64,000 nucleotides of DNA from Scalesia atractyloides (taxonomy: Eukaryota > Streptophyta > Magnoliopsida > Asterales > Asteraceae). Below the pieces are notes generated by a model. It ran no database searches and had not been told where the DNA came from. It worked only from the letters and a program-made list of their open reading frames with translations. The position numbers were made by a program, and so were the translations under genes. Shown in pieces: positions 43,791-55,372 of this stretch. Position 1 is the stretch's first letter. Every line of letters begins with the position of its first letter. The stretch is taken from contig CAMTDV010000009.1 in NCBI GenBank assembly GCA_947069175.1, forward strand, positions 8,129,163-8,193,162. Reading direction: 5' to 3'.

Positions 43791-45757
43791 TCTTTTGCTT
43801 GCCCTCAAGCAAATCTGCTTTTCACTTTCACGTGGGTCGAACGAGAAACATACTCCCCATTCCCTAGACCAAGGTTAAGGTCTATTTTCATGCCTGGTTC
43901 AAACTTTTTACTAATTTTCAACATATTTAGCGATAAGTGATTAATCATGTGAAAATGGTTATCCAAGATTAACCCGCCCTTGAAACTCACAAACCATATA
44001 TATCCCTCACTATGTTCACTCCCCTCGGTTTACAAGTTGGCTAATTGTAACAATGTATTAGCACCTTTTTAAAGTAATCACTCCAAACCGAATAGAACAT
44101 GTACCCGCATAGACTTGCAACTCAATCGTTCTCCACCATCAAACACGAATACTAAGCACAAGTCAAAAGGTCTTTGAAAGGGTTGTAACATGGCTAGGCT
44201 AAGGGTAGGAAATAGGATATTTTAAGATGGCTAAGGTGATGAAAACTCGATATTTATTACAAAGCAACTACTCTAAACAAAACTAACTATAGACATCAAC
44301 TACGAGGCAATGATTTTCGCATTTTATTCAATGACTAATAACTCATATTTTTGTACTTTTCTCAATGGTTCTTCATTCTTTTTCGCAACATTTTCTGATT
44401 TTTTTTGAATGCATAAATCACAACTATAAAAGTGTATAATCCTATTATCGAATTTTCATCACACGGGTTTAAAAAGAAAAGGCTTATGGTTATGGGCTAA
44501 GTGGTTGTCAAACGAAAGGTTTGGGCTCAAAGTTGGCGACTAAGGGATAGATTTCGGGTAAGGATAGATAAATGGTGTAAAAGGAAAAGGTTTACCTAAT
44601 GCATCAATCATTCTTGTGTTTGTATTTGGTCTATGGTCTCAAATGTATCAAAAGATGCAAGTTCTACAATATATGACTAGTGGTCCACTCAAACAAAGAA
44701 ATATGTGTATATAATATGTATACAAGTGGCTCAAAATCTCACGTATAAGAGTATGGAATATGATATATATAAATTGCAAGTTTCTTAGGCGGATTATTCC
44801 CAAATAACCACCCGCTAAATACCCGTCATGTTATTAATTCGAACTTGACATGACAAAATACCAAATGGGTTGTGCCATCCCTCGTTAACTTAGTTACTTG
44901 TGCTTTTTAGATCACTTCAAACAAAGACATTTTTGAAAATTTTTTGAAAATTTTCCCCCATCCCCACACTTGCGGTCAACATTGTCCTCAATGTATAGTG
45001 TTCAAATCAACGGGTCAAAAATCGAAAAACTTTTACTCCCCCATCCCCACACTTGAGCTAAACATTGTCCTCAATGTGCAAGAACTAGAGCTTTTAAAAC
45101 GCACAAGGGATGTGACACGACCAACTCTCCCAAAATTTCACCTCGAAAAATAAAATACAGAATACAATTCGCTTATTACTAACTAGGGTCAAAGATAAAA
45201 GTAACGTATGCACCTGACTTTTTGAACTCATTCCTCGTGTGCTCTTCATCTTTCAACAAAAATGGTTGTCTCACGAACACGATGTACCTGCAAATCTCAA
45301 CCCTTGTGTAGAAGCATGCTTCTCACAACCATTAAAATTTGTCAGTTACCTAGTTCTACCATTTTTTTTTGAAAATTTTACCAAGCCATACGTTATTACA
45401 TCTTTGATTAATGCGGAAAATAATGTAAAAAACAATAATCCTAACTCACTTTCGTAGGAATCACGGCGGCATTTAGCACATGCACGCAAGCCCTTTAAAC
45501 CTCCCGATAGCTCGGAGGACGAGTAGGTCTCGTGAGGGTTTCTAGTGAACAACACCCACAAAGTTCATTTAAACTAAGAAAAAAAAAATAAGAATACAAA
45601 ATGTATAAAATTTCTTGGGTTGCCTCCCAAGAAGCGCTGAGTTTTAGGTCTTCAGCTAGACCGTACCTGACTAAGCTCATGGTGGTTCAAATGGCATCTC
45701 CCGTGCAAAGAACACATGTGCTGGTGGATGGTTAGTATCCCACTGCCATCCTTCATT
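43791..45757 (-). other. Non-coding 3' half of the LARD
   Basis: About 2 kb without a credible frame. 44950-45080 contains two tandem-like copies of CATCCCCACACTTG(A/C)(G/A) followed by ACATTGTCCTCAATGT. GGTTGCCTCCCAAGAAGCGC near 45620 is a phrase typical of this element group. Confidence 0.6.
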
Positions 45758-46559
45758 TCATATGGCATCCAAATGATCCGGGTTATCAAAATCTATCGAC
45801 TGTAAGAATTCACCCTTAATTTTCCTCGTGGACTTCTTCTTTTCCTTCAACGGTGAGAACTCGCCCATGTTCACCTCAAATGGTCTCTTCTTGGATTTGG
45901 TTGCATCCTTTGGTGACTTCCTTTCTAACTTGACTGAACTCTTTTTGTTTCTCATCTTGAGCCACCATGGTGATTTGACCACTTATCCTTCACGACTTTT
46001 TCATCTTTAGACCTGTCAATCATAGCAACACTTTCTTTCGGGCCATCATCACACATTGGAGAATGACTCTTGTTTGTAACAAAAGACCATGGACAAGTAT
46101 TTGTAAGAGAATAATCAAAAGAGTGTGAAAGAAAATCAACAGAAAGCTTACGGCTCCCGTAGGTCATGTCAACTGTACCATTCCTGCAACTGATTTGAGC
46201 ATCTGCAGTGGCCAAGAATGGTCTACCAAGTATCACTCTCGGTTGTTCCTTCTCTATTTACGGCTCAACATCCAACACAATAAAATCTTCTGGGTAATAA
46301 AAATCACCCACCTTGACAGTCAATCCCTTTAAAATCCCTTGGGGCCTCTCTCGTGAGTATTCAGCTAACACCATAGAAGCATTAATATGTTGCAATGGAC
46401 CCAAATCATACCTGTCATACACATACCCTGGTAGAACACTCACTTTAGCTCCATAATCCAATAGAGCATTGTCCGTCTTAAACTCCCCAATTTGGATTGG
46501 GATGAGCAGTTCACCCAACTCCGAATCCTTCTCTATTGAAACATCCTCAATCATACTAA
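45758..46559 (-). pseudogene. LARD aspartic protease region
   Basis: On the minus strand, GELLIPIQIGEFKTDNALLD is followed by YGAKVSVLP and GYVYDRYDLG, then DFIVLDVEP and, after a break near 46258, VILGRPFLATADAQISC and NGTVDMTYGSRKLSVDFL. This is the retropepsin fold of Tat/Athila elements. The catalytic triplet reads DYG where DLG, DTG or DSG is usual. A Lys-rich tail runs to 45758. The N-terminal part is cut by the Copia-C LTR; the first residues of the open frame (MGWAEDNI) are LTR-derived. Confidence 0.75.
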
Positions 46560-46889
46560 TGTTGGAGATGTTGTCTTCAGCCCAACCCATTAAGGCTAGT
46601 CAAGAATTAGAGAGAAGAAGGGAAAGGGTACGGCCGGCCCTAACCCTAATGGGTTTTAAGTGTTTTAGGCCCAGATGTTTAGTTACTTGTTTAGCAAGGG
46701 ACTAACACTAATTCTAGCCTATAAATATATGTCTTGTACTTGTAAACATTATCACTCAATAAAAAATACAAACCCTAGTTGCCCCTGTGGACGTAGGTTA
46801 CACACTGTGACCAAACCACGTAAATCTCGTGTCAACCTTTCTTATTGCTTTCATTTATTGATCGTGTGTGTGTGATCTAAATCCTAACA
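46560..46889 (+). repeat. Copia-C 5' LTR
   Basis: TGTTGGAGATG...AAATCCTAACA. It has CTATAAATATATGTC as TATA region and an AATAAAAAATAC tail. A degraded primer site (TGGTATAGAGCTC, 46892-46904) follows. Confidence 0.9.
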
Positions 46890-46904
46890 ACTGGTATAGA
46901 GCTC

Positions 46905-47334
46905 ATGCTCTTATCAAGAACACACACCAGCCGCCTACCACCTCTTACCTCCAACCGCCGCCGCAAATCCTAATTAGGGTTTCGCCGCCGTCACCTAGCC
47001 GCCGCTAGGGTTTTCCGCCGCCGACACCCACCGGCTTGCTGCAGTTTCGCAGCTTTACTCTAGAGCAACCGGGTACCCCCCCCCCCCCCCCCCCGCCACC
47101 TAACCCAGATTAGGGTTTTGTTAGCCGCCGCCTACCACCTTGCCAGAACCGCAGAATCGCCGCCGCCGCCAACTAGATTAGGGTTTCCAGCCGCCGTCGC
47201 TAGAAGGGTTTTCTGTACCGATTTTCGCTGCTGCGTTTTTCGGGTTTTCTGCACGTTTTTTGAGGTCAGATTTCAGGGTAGTTTTTCAGTTTATTCTCTC
47301 ACGTTCTCTGGTTAGTTTCTGTTATTCAGCAAAG
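46905..47334 (+). other. Copia-C leader: CCG-rich, 19-base C run
   Basis: Many GCCGCCG and CTAGGGTTTT/GATTAGGGTTT phrases with an uninterrupted run of 19 C at 47076-47094. This is untranslated leader. The C run is a likely length-error site. Confidence 0.8.
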
Positions 47335-48635
47335 ATGACTGATGATGGACAAGTCAGAATTGAGAAGTTTGATGGGAAGAATTTTGGATGGTGGAAGATG
47401 CAAATCAAGGATTTGCTGATACAGAAGGATCTGGATGCAGCCTTAGAGCCCCCTCCTTCACCTGTAACGGATAAGTGGACAGCCATTGACAAGAAGGCTA
47501 TGTCAAACTATCAGGCTCACTCTTTCAATGAATGTTGGTTACAATATTTCTAAACAAACCTCAGCACGAGGAATCATAGAGGCTTTGTCGAATATGTATG
47601 AGAAGCCGTCTCCTGCCAACAAGGTGTTTCTGATACGGGAGTTAGTCAACACCTGCATGAAAGAGGGAATTCTGTTATTGAGCATATTAATTTATTTAAT
47701 TCTCACTTGTCTCGTTTGAATTCAGTAAAATTCAAGATAGATGATGAATTGCAGCATGCCTGCTCTTGTCCTCATTACCTGACATCTGGTCAGGAACTAT
47801 TACTGCAGTCACTGGGGCAGTTGAGACCCTCACTTTTGCTAAAGTTCGTGACTTGATATTGAATGAGGACTCAAGGAGGAGGAATTCTGGAGAGACAAGT
47901 TCGTTGCTCAGTACTGAAGGGAGAGGGAGAAATAATAATAGAGGTGAAAATAGAGGAAGGTCAAAGTCAAAACAAAGAAGCAAGTCAAGACCAGCAAAAC
48001 CAAGAAAAGACATACAGTGCTGGAACTATGATGAGCATGGGCACTTTAGAAGTCAGTGTACTAAACCTCATAGAGATAAAAAGGAGGTGAATGCTACCAC
48101 AGCCTCAGATTCAAAGGATGCCCTTATTTGTTGTGTCGAAAATACTGTTGAAGATTGGATTATGGATTCAGGAGCATCGTTTCATGCTACTTCTAGCACA
48201 AAGAAGATGAAGAATCTACGAACAGGTAACTTTGGTAAAGTTCGTTTGGCTAATAAGCACAGTCTTGATATTACAGGGGTTGGAGACATTGACTTAAAAA
48301 CACCATTGGGAACCATTTGGACCTTGAAGAATGTTCGGGTCATTCCTGGTTTGAAGAGGATGTTAATATCCATTGGTCAGCTTGATGATCAAGGATATGA
48401 TGTCCACTTTGGTAGAGGACAATGGAAAGTTGTGAAGGGCAGTATGGTCATTGCTAGAGGAAAGAAGAGGGGTACTTTATACATGGTTGAGGTACCAACC
48501 GATGGGGTTAATGCAGTATCTGATGGGCCGAGTCTATCAAAGTTATGGCATCAACGACTCGGCCACATGATGAAAAAGGGTGAAGATGCTTGTTACCAAA
48601 GGAAAGCTTCCAGAACTGAAAAAGGTCGAGTCTGA
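47335..48635 (+). pseudogene. Copia-C Gag, zinc knuckle and protease
   Basis: Starts MTDDGQVRIEKFDGKNFGWW at 47335. After a break near 47530 it continues NVGYNISKQTSARGIIEALS, breaks again near 47650-47760, then runs open from 47766. An Arg/Ser/Asn-rich region precedes the knuckle CWNYDEHGHFRSQC, where the second Cys is Tyr, an unusual loss. Protease shows WIMDSGASFHATSS (DSG near 48163-48171) and VIPGLKRMLISIGQLD. It ends at LSKLWHQRLGHMMKKGEDAC, the GAG-pre-integrase, before a frame change. Confidence 0.9.
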
Positions 48636-49355
48636 GTTTTGTGAACCGTGCATCCTAGGCAAGAAAAAAAAGGGTGACTTTTGTGAAGACAGGGAGAGCA
48701 CCAAAAGCTCAGAAATTAGAGTTGATTCACTCAGACGTGTACGGGCCGACATCAGTTGCTTCACCTGAAGGATCTCACTATTATGTGACCTTCATAGACG
48801 ATTCAACAAGAAAGGTATGGGTTTACTTTCTTAAACATAAATTGAAGTTTTTGATAAATTTAAGAAATGGAAAGCTGCTGTTGAACTTGAAACCGATTTG
48901 AAGGTGAAATGCTTAAAGTTGACAACGGAGGTGAATACATCAGCAAAGAATTTACAGATTATTGTGCTGAGAGAGGGATCAAGATGATAAAGACTGTTCC
49001 AGGAACTCCGCAACAGAATGGGGTTGCAGAGAGGATGAACAGAACATTGTGTGAGAGAGCCAGAAGTATGAGACTAAATGCAGGGCTCCCAAAAATGTTC
49101 TGGGCTGATGCGGTTAACACCGCAGCCTATCTTATCAATCGTGGGCCTTCAGTACCGTTGGGATTCAAGATTCCTCAGGAAGAATGGAAGAGTAAAGCAG
49201 TTGAGTATGATCACCTGAGAATCTTCGGGTGTAGTACTTATGATATTGATCTTGAAGGTAACAAGTTAGATGCCAAAGCAAAGAAGTACACGCTCATTGG
49301 ATTTGGGTCCGATAAAAAGGCTACAGGCTTTGGGATCATGAAAGCAGTAAGCTAG
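48580..49355 (+). pseudogene. Copia-C integrase
   Basis: Segments in three frames. FCEPCILGKKKKGDF (zinc Cys pair) is followed by LELIHSDVYGPTSVASPEGS (first Asp), VTFIDDSTRKVWVYFLKHK, LKVDNGGEYISKEFTDYC (second Asp) and TPQQNGVAERMNRTLCERA (Glu). The SH3-like part DHLRIFGCSTYDIDLEGNKL ends at TAG 49353-49355. Frame shifts near 48670 and 48870 break it. Confidence 0.85.
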
Positions 49356-49369
49356 TCAGAAGCAAACAT

Positions 49370-51259
49370 GCCGAATTCAATAAAGCAGAGCTGTACAAAG
49401 ACAGGAATACGGAGAAGTCAGAGGTTCGGAAAGAAGCTGTTGAGTTTGACACTGACAGTCAAAAGAATGAACCAGTTATAGAACCCGAATCAGATTCTGA
49501 AGATGACGCAGGACCAGAGTTTGAAGGTGGATATAATGAGACGGGGGAAGTCTCTGACAGTGGGAGCTCAAAGCATGAAGAAGAACAGCCTCCACAGCAG
49601 CCTGACCCGTCAGAAAATTGGGCCAGGAGATCCACCAGAGTTAGTAAACCGCCTAATAAATATAATCCTTCAGTTAATTATATTCTCTTGACAGAAAATG
49701 GTGAACCAGAAAGCTACTCTGGGGCAGTCAAGACGAAAGATTTTCTCCAGTGGGAGCATGCAATGAAGGATGAGATGAGCTCTTTAGATAAAAATAAGAC
49801 TTGGGTCTTAGTTAAGCTTCCGCCAGATAAAAGAGCTTTACAAAATAAATGGGTCTTCAGGGTCAAAGAAGAACACAATGGTTCTAAACGGTACAAAGCC
49901 AGTTTAGTAGTCAAGGGGTTTCAGCAGAAAAAGGGAGTTGATTATGATGAGATTTTCTCTCCAGTGGTGAAGATGACTACCATCAGGTTGGTTCTTAGCA
50001 TTGTAGCTGCTGAGAAGTTGCATCTAGAGCAACTAGATGTGAAAACAGCTATTCTACATGGTGACCTAGATGAAGACATTTATATGGCACAACCTGAGGG
50101 ATTCAAGGTTGCTAGGAAAGAGAACTGGGTCTGCAAGTTGAATAAGAGTTTGTATGGTCTTAAACAGGCACCTAGACAGTGGTACATAAAGTTTGATAAC
50201 TTTATGGAGAGGTCAGGGTACAAGAGATGTCAGATGGACCATTGCTGCTATCTGAAGAAGTTTAGCAACTCTTATATCATACTGTTACTTTACGTTGATG
50301 ATATGTTAATTGCAGGTTCGGATATGAAAGAAATAAGCAAGTTAAAGAAGCAAATGTCCAAAGAATTCGAGATGAAGGATTTGGGTCCAGCCAAACAGAT
50401 ACTCGGGATGAGTATAACCAGAAGCAAGAAAGATGGCTCAGTGACACTATCCCAGGAGAAGTACATCGGGAAAGTTTTAGAGAGATTTAGTATGAACGGT
50501 GAGAAGACCAAGCCTAGAAACACGCCTTTAGGAAGTCACATCAAGCTTACTAAAGATCAGTGTCCCAGAACAGAAGAAGAAAAAGCTGATATGGCTAGAG
50601 TTCCCTATGCATCTGCTGTAGGAAGTCTAATGTATGTTATGGTATGCACAAGACCTGACATAGCACACGCAGTTGGAGTTGTCAGTCGCTTTATGTCAAA
50701 TCCGGGAAGAGAACACTGGGAAGCAGTTAAATGGGTGCTTCGTTATTTGAAAGGTACGTCAAAGATGGGGTTGTGTTTTAAAGGAAAGGATGTGGTTCTC
50801 AAGGGTTATACAGATGCTGACCTGCGTGGCTGTAAAGAGACATTTAAAAGCACTACATGATATGTCTTTACAGTGGGAGGGATAGCAGGGAGTTGGATGT
50901 CCAGACTTCAGAAAAGTGTGGCTTTATCTACTACAGAAGCTGAATACATGGCAATAGTTGAAGCCAGTAAAGAACTAGTATGGTTAAAAGCTTTTCTGAA
51001 AGAGTTAGGGAAGAATCAAGCTGACTACCCGTTGTATTGTGACAATGAAAGTGCAGTGAAACTTGCAAAGAATCATGTTTATCATGGGAAGACGAAGCAC
51101 ATAGGGATGAGGTATCATTTTGTCAGAGGATTGATCAGTGAAGGAATAATCAGTCTGAAGAATGTCCCAGGTGCTAAGAATCCAGCAGATATGTTTACCA
51201 AGGTTGTGGTGCTGGATAAGCTGAAGCTATGCATAGCTTCAGCAGGCCTTCAGGAATAA
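49370..51259 (+). pseudogene. Copia-C reverse transcriptase and RNase H
   Basis: A Ser/Glu-rich linker to about 49687 is followed by a long open RT frame 49688-50860: EHAMKDEMSSLDKNKTWVLV, LHLEQLDVKTAILHGDLDED, LLYVDDMLIAGSD (YVDD near 50291) and PYASAVGSLMYVMVCTRPDI. A TGA at 50858-50860, where the family has Gly, separates it from the RNase H, VGGIAGSWMSRLQKSVALST and HGKTKHIGMRYHFVRG, which ends at 51259. One stop is the only visible defect over 1.5 kb, so this pol is close to intact. Confidence 0.9.
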
Positions 51260-51370
51260 TGTTGAGAAGGCGGGGTAACTAGGGAGATTTGAAGATCAAG
51301 GGGGATTTTCATTTACAGAAGTACAGAAGAGATGGTGCAGTTCGAGGTCCGAAGACACCAAGTGGGAGAT

Positions 51371-51702
51371 TGTTGGAGATGTTGTCTTCAGCCCAACCCA
51401 TTAAGGCTAGTCAAGAATTAGAGAGAAGAAGGGAAAGGGTACGGCCAGCCCTAACCCTAATGGGCTTTAAGTGTTTTAGGCCCAGAAGTTTAGTTACTTG
51501 TTTAGCAAGGGACTAACCCTAATTCTAGCCTATAAATGTATCTCTTGTACTTGTAAACATTATCACTCAATAAAAAATACAAACCCTAGTTGCCCCCATG
51601 GACGTAGGTTACACACTGTGACAGAACCACGTAAATCTCATGTCTACTTTTCTTATTGCTTTCGTTTATTGATCGTGTGTGTGTGTGATCTAAATCCTAA
51701 CA
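51371..51702 (+). repeat. Copia-C 3' LTR
   Basis: 332 bp, preceded by the purine tract AGTGGGAGAT. It differs from the 5' copy at a few positions and a GT dinucleotide. Confidence 0.95.
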
Positions 51703-51707
51703 ACTAA

Positions 51708-52080
51708 CTACACTACTAGACAAATTCTTGTCGGACCTTGAAACATGATCGTCAACCCTTACCAGTACTGAAGTCATTTCCTCAACTGGCAATTCTTCTA
51801 ATGTCTGTTTTAGCTCAGCTATATCTGTTGCCAGTTGTACTACTTGAGTGCTGAGTACTTTAAGGGTCTTATGACCCACCTCATCCCTTTTGCTCCCCTT
51901 TCTCCTGATCTTGTTGCATATCATGTTGCATGCTCCTAAGCAACTCCATGATTTCATTGTTTCCACTTGTGGAACCTTGTTGATAACAACCATGTTGGTA
52001 GTCCCCTCGTTCAAAATGTGGACAATCCTGAGCCCAATGATTGTAGCTCCCGCAACATGAACATGGGTCAACATCATGAT
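51708..52080 (-). pseudogene. LARD Gag C-terminal remnant
   Basis: A minus-strand frame with KTLKVLSTQVVQLATDIAEL and an acidic, helical tail (LEELPVEEMTSVLVRVDD). It directly precedes the place where Copia-C entered; protease resumes at 46555 on the far side. Typical of the Tat/Athila gag C-terminus, but no knuckle or capsid is left. Confidence 0.5.
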
Positions 52081-52249
52081 TCTAATCCATCAATTCTGCA
52101 CAAGTAACAAACTAATAGTAGTACTGAACAAAACACAAATAAAAGAAAAACTAACTAAAAACAAATCAAAACAAGGATTTTTGCATTTTTTTTAAATTCT
52201 AAACCTAACACAAACCAAACAAAACAAAACTACACTAAGCGCACTAGCT

Positions 52250-52266
52250 CCCCGGCAACGGCGCCA
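52250..52266 (-). other. LARD primer-binding site
   Basis: TGGCGCCGTTGCCGGGG on the minus strand, two bases from the 5' LTR. It is the primer site I associate with Tat/Athila elements (probably tRNA-Arg or a relative). Confidence 0.85.
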
Positions 52267-52268
52267 TT

Positions 52269-53359
52269 TGATGACCTATCGTTGGGGTCATGCAAAAACC
52301 TAAATAACCTAGCTAGCTAGAGTGAGTAGGGTATCGAATCCACGAAGAGCATGTGGTCAGTATAACTGGCTTTGTTTAACTTATCTATCATAGAACTAAT
52401 TAAATTACCTAAGAAAGGAAAACGTATTTTTATAAATTGGTTAATTACAAAGAACATAAACTGAATTAACTAAATAGAATGAGAAAAGAGTGACCACTCC
52501 GGGTTTCAGGATCTGTAATTACTAATAACCTAGTTCCTTTTCATATTGGATGCTACTGGTTAAACGATAAGTCTGTCACAATTACCAATTATTCATACAA
52601 TCAATTCAATATCAATTGTCACATATAGAATCAAGCATGCATAAACAATTGTTCAACCAACAAAGCATATTTGGATTCAAACGTAATTATATTCTCTGTC
52701 TGTCATACAGGATTCGTCTGTCACATGAACTATATAAAAATGTAGGTAAAAACCGTCTGTCACACGGTTATAAATCCAAACTCAATACAAACAAAAACTA
52801 AATTAAAGTGTTTTACAAGAAACGTCACCCGGAGCGTCAACCAGAGGATTAGCCGAGCATGGTCTTCGTTAGATCTTCAATTCTAATGTAGAAGGCCATT
52901 AGGATTGATCAAGAGATGATTGGTAGCTTCTGATTTCGTCCTTGAATGCTCTCGAATGGCTCGGGGCTGAATAGAATGCTAGGGTTTAAAAAATAGAAGA
53001 TATCTCAAAATCCCTCTCTTTTCCCTTTTTTGTATTCGCTGCTGTTGTATTACCATCCGGCCGTGTCTCTAGACCAAAAGTAACTTCTTATTTGGATGCA
53101 TCTCTTTGAGAAACCCAATTTTCATATATTATGGGTCCCGTAACTCATTTTCTAGCTCGAGAATGCTCGTTTTACTAATTGGCTCTTTTCGGTTAACCCG
53201 TTTTGCGTCCCGGTGGTCCGTAAAGCCCCCAAATAGCTCCTTAAACCTAATTAAAACTGCAAAACACATTTTTAATTAAAAGTAGGCTATCCGGAATTAA
53301 AACCTATGTAAAAACATCAAGTTACACAAATACGAACACCGGTTTTCAACCACGCATCA
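52269..53359 (-). repeat. LARD 5' LTR
   Basis: 1091 bp, paired with 42687-43776. Starts TGATGCGTGG on the minus strand. It ends at the GTAGA duplication. Confidence 0.9.
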
Positions 53360-53857
53360 GTAGACTTCTAAAATAAACTTGTGGTGGTGTACGGACGGTG
53401 GTAGTGGTGCTGGACGGTGGTGGTGGCCGATGGTGGTGTTTAACCATTTGTAGACCTTAGAAGATTTTAAAAGTGGTTGCGCAAAGTCTGCACCAAGAAA
53501 AGTTTGCGTAGACGTTTTTACTGAAACGTCTTCGAATCAACAAACAATTTGCAGATGGTAATATCTGCGCGGCGCAGAAAGAAGAGCCAACGCAATTTTT
53601 TTTTAAAAACCAACACCACCTAAATCTTTATTAGTGAAGGAAGTGTACTGGTACTTTAATTATGCTTTGATGCCCAATTTTAAATTCAAAAAAGTATACA
53701 ATTTGGGGTATTAAGATCATAACAATTTTTGATGTTCATGGAATCTCGGAGGTTCTCAAATCAAAAGGTGAAGTTGATGCTAAGAAAAAAAAATGTTTAC
53801 CGTGTATCTCTTCCAAGTAAGCCTGAAGAATTTCAGGTTGCGCATCATAGACTATAG
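53360..53857. other. Intergenic DNA with GGTGGTG-rich stretch
   Basis: 53380-53440 is rich in GTGGTGG. Nothing else supports a gene. The area near 53480-53600 may be the second half of the MITE noted left of the LARD. Confidence 0.4.
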
Positions 53858-54008
53858 GGTGTTGAGGGGTTTGGGTTGGGGGCATTACTCGACACGTGGC
53901 ACTTGTGGCCTCCACCAGTCCACACCCAAAACAGTGGGGTGTGGAGGGCCCGATGTGGTTTAGCCGGCGTTGCTTGGCTTCCCCGCCCAACCCACGCCCC
54001 TCACCTCG
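53858..54008. mobile_element. Short MITE with 20-bp terminal inverted repeats
   Basis: GTTGAGGGGTTTGGGTTGGG at 53861 faces CCCAACCCACGCCCCTCACC at 53987. The GC-rich interior (GGCCTCCACCAGTCC) gives an open frame on the minus strand that is not a gene. The family is not assigned and the borders are approximate. Confidence 0.5.
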
Positions 54009-54701
54009 CGGTCTAAGATAGCAAAAGATATCTTGGAAGACTTAAAGGCTGGTATTGGAGCATGATATGGTTAAAGAAGCCATTAGAAGGTTAAAAGCTT
54101 AGGAATAACGTATCAAGGAGGAAGACAAGCACAATAAACTTTTGTTCACCACACGAATAGAAAAGGATTTTAAAGAACATAAGTATGAGCATTATGGTAG
54201 CTGGAGTTTAAACCAAGGAAACTTTGGACACACCCGATGTAGAGTCGTTGGTCTGATAAAAGTAAAGGTGGTGAACGGGTCCATGAAGAATGGTCATGTG
54301 AAAAGCTAGAAGTGCAATGAGCTTGAACATTTTATAAATGAATGTCCAAAGTGGGGACAAGGAGGGAACAAACCTAACCTAACACTTGAATTATCATCCG
54401 TTATTTTAAAGACAACCAGTGTTACAAGATCGAGATTAAGGTTATGGTTGTTGGTTAATCTCCTGATTATTATAAGTAGTATGGTTAGGTATGAATTTAT
54501 CGTAAAACAAATAAATCAATGCCTTCTTTGTGAACTGTCATGTCAATTATCCGACGATCTATAAATAGGTGTCAACGATCATTTACAAATCACACTCACT
54601 CAATCAGAAATCATTAATACAAATATATTCCTTATCAGTTGTTTGTTTTTACAATTTAGACTTCAATCATCCTTGCTCATCAATCTGATTAGAGCCCATC
54701 A
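54009..54701 (+). mobile_element. Copia remnant: Gag end and 3' LTR (54421-54701)
   Basis: 54009-54420 is a broken Gag, with a knuckle-like CNELEHFINECPKWG near 54320 after a stop. Two stretches read KHKYEHYGSWSLNQGNFGH-like in another frame. The LTR starts near TGTTACAAGATCG and resembles 38609-38963, ending GAGCCCATCA at 54701. It cuts into the HMA-like exon that follows on the minus strand. Confidence 0.55.
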
Positions 54702-54984
54702 TTACATTCATTTGACGTGTTATGAAGTTTGTTCCCCACATAATATTGTTCATGTGGTACCGTTTCCGAGTATGCTTTAGATTGTAAGTAACGGTTATGA
54801 TCTTCACCGTCCTTTCGAATTCCCTTACACAGGTTTCCACCGCCATAGAATCAACACAACCTGATACAGACAACATATTTTTGTCTTCAAAGTAGTGAAC
54901 ATCTTCAACTCCCACGAGCCTAGATACCATCATTTCTATCTTGCAGATGTCACTTTTGCTATTAAATAATCCGAGCAAAATTTC
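54702..54984 (-). pseudogene. HMA-like exon of a disrupted host gene
   Basis: A minus-strand exon starting after TATTAG at 54985-54990 with GAA ATT TTG (EILLGLFNSKSDICKIEM). It then shows SRLVGVEDVHYFEDKNMLSV and SGCVDSMAVETCVREFERTV. The spacing GV-x2-V, then L-x-V-x-G-x-VD, is that of heavy-metal-associated (HMA) domains, but the metal-binding CxxC is missing. The exon's 3' side is cut by the old Copia LTR; the frame's last residues (SNQIDEQG) are LTR-derived. It probably belongs to the gene of exon 61759-61895 and could be an HMA-like protein or a related integrated domain. The assignment is by eye. Confidence 0.5.
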
Positions 54985-55372
54985 CTAATATACACACAAA
55001 TATAATATATAACATCAACCTATAGTTTTGAAATGGAGTTAAAAGAAAGGCATATCATGCATACAATATTTATAACCAAACTTTCTATGATATTGTACTT
55101 CTTGATTCTATTATCTCAATATGGAGTTTTGAGTAATGTTAGGCCCACTTCATTGCATTTGAGGCATAATTGCAATGCTTTGAAAACTAGTTCAAACTAG
55201 CCGGTATTGTTGGTTGAGGTTGAACCGGCTATCAAAGCGCCATAAATTCGGTATTACCGTCGCATACCAATGAACCGGTTTATACCCATGTTAAAATTTT
55301 GAGTTTTTAACTCCCTATTGATAATTAAAACTTCTTATTTTATATCATAGGAAACAAAAATAGTTATGTTTT
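54985..55372 (-). other. Left part of the host gene's intron
   Basis: AT-rich, starting with the acceptor TTAG. It includes a short CCGGTATTG/ACCGGTTTATACC stretch like the GTACC repeats. No coding. Confidence 0.5.

Larger units (their letters stand above)
46560..51702 (+). mobile_element. Copia-C: nested Copia element with target duplication
   Basis: 5143 bp with LTRs of 330 and 332 bp and a perfect 5-bp target duplication ACTAA (46555-46559 and 51703-51707). It inserted into the gag/protease region of the LARD. The coding part has Gag, zinc knuckle, protease, integrase, RT and RNase H, with a few frame breaks and stops. The near-identical LTRs make this the youngest Copia insertion seen whole here. 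Confidence 0.95.
42687..53359 (-). mobile_element. Tat/Athila-like LARD, minus strand, hosting Copia-C
   Basis: Two LTRs of 1090 and 1091 bp, 5' primer site and 3' polypurine tract all point to the minus strand. Flanks GTAGA on both sides (42681-42685, 53360-53364) look like the 5-bp target duplication, with one extra T on the left. Only gag C-terminal and protease remnants are coded; there is no RT or integrase, so it is non-autonomous. A 5.1-kb Copia element sits inside the gag/protease region, leaving about 5.5 kb of LARD proper. Confidence 0.85.

Noticed and set aside
53736..53990. 84-codon minus-strand frame with Cys and Pro
   Set aside because: Mostly within the GC-rich MITE at 53858-54008.
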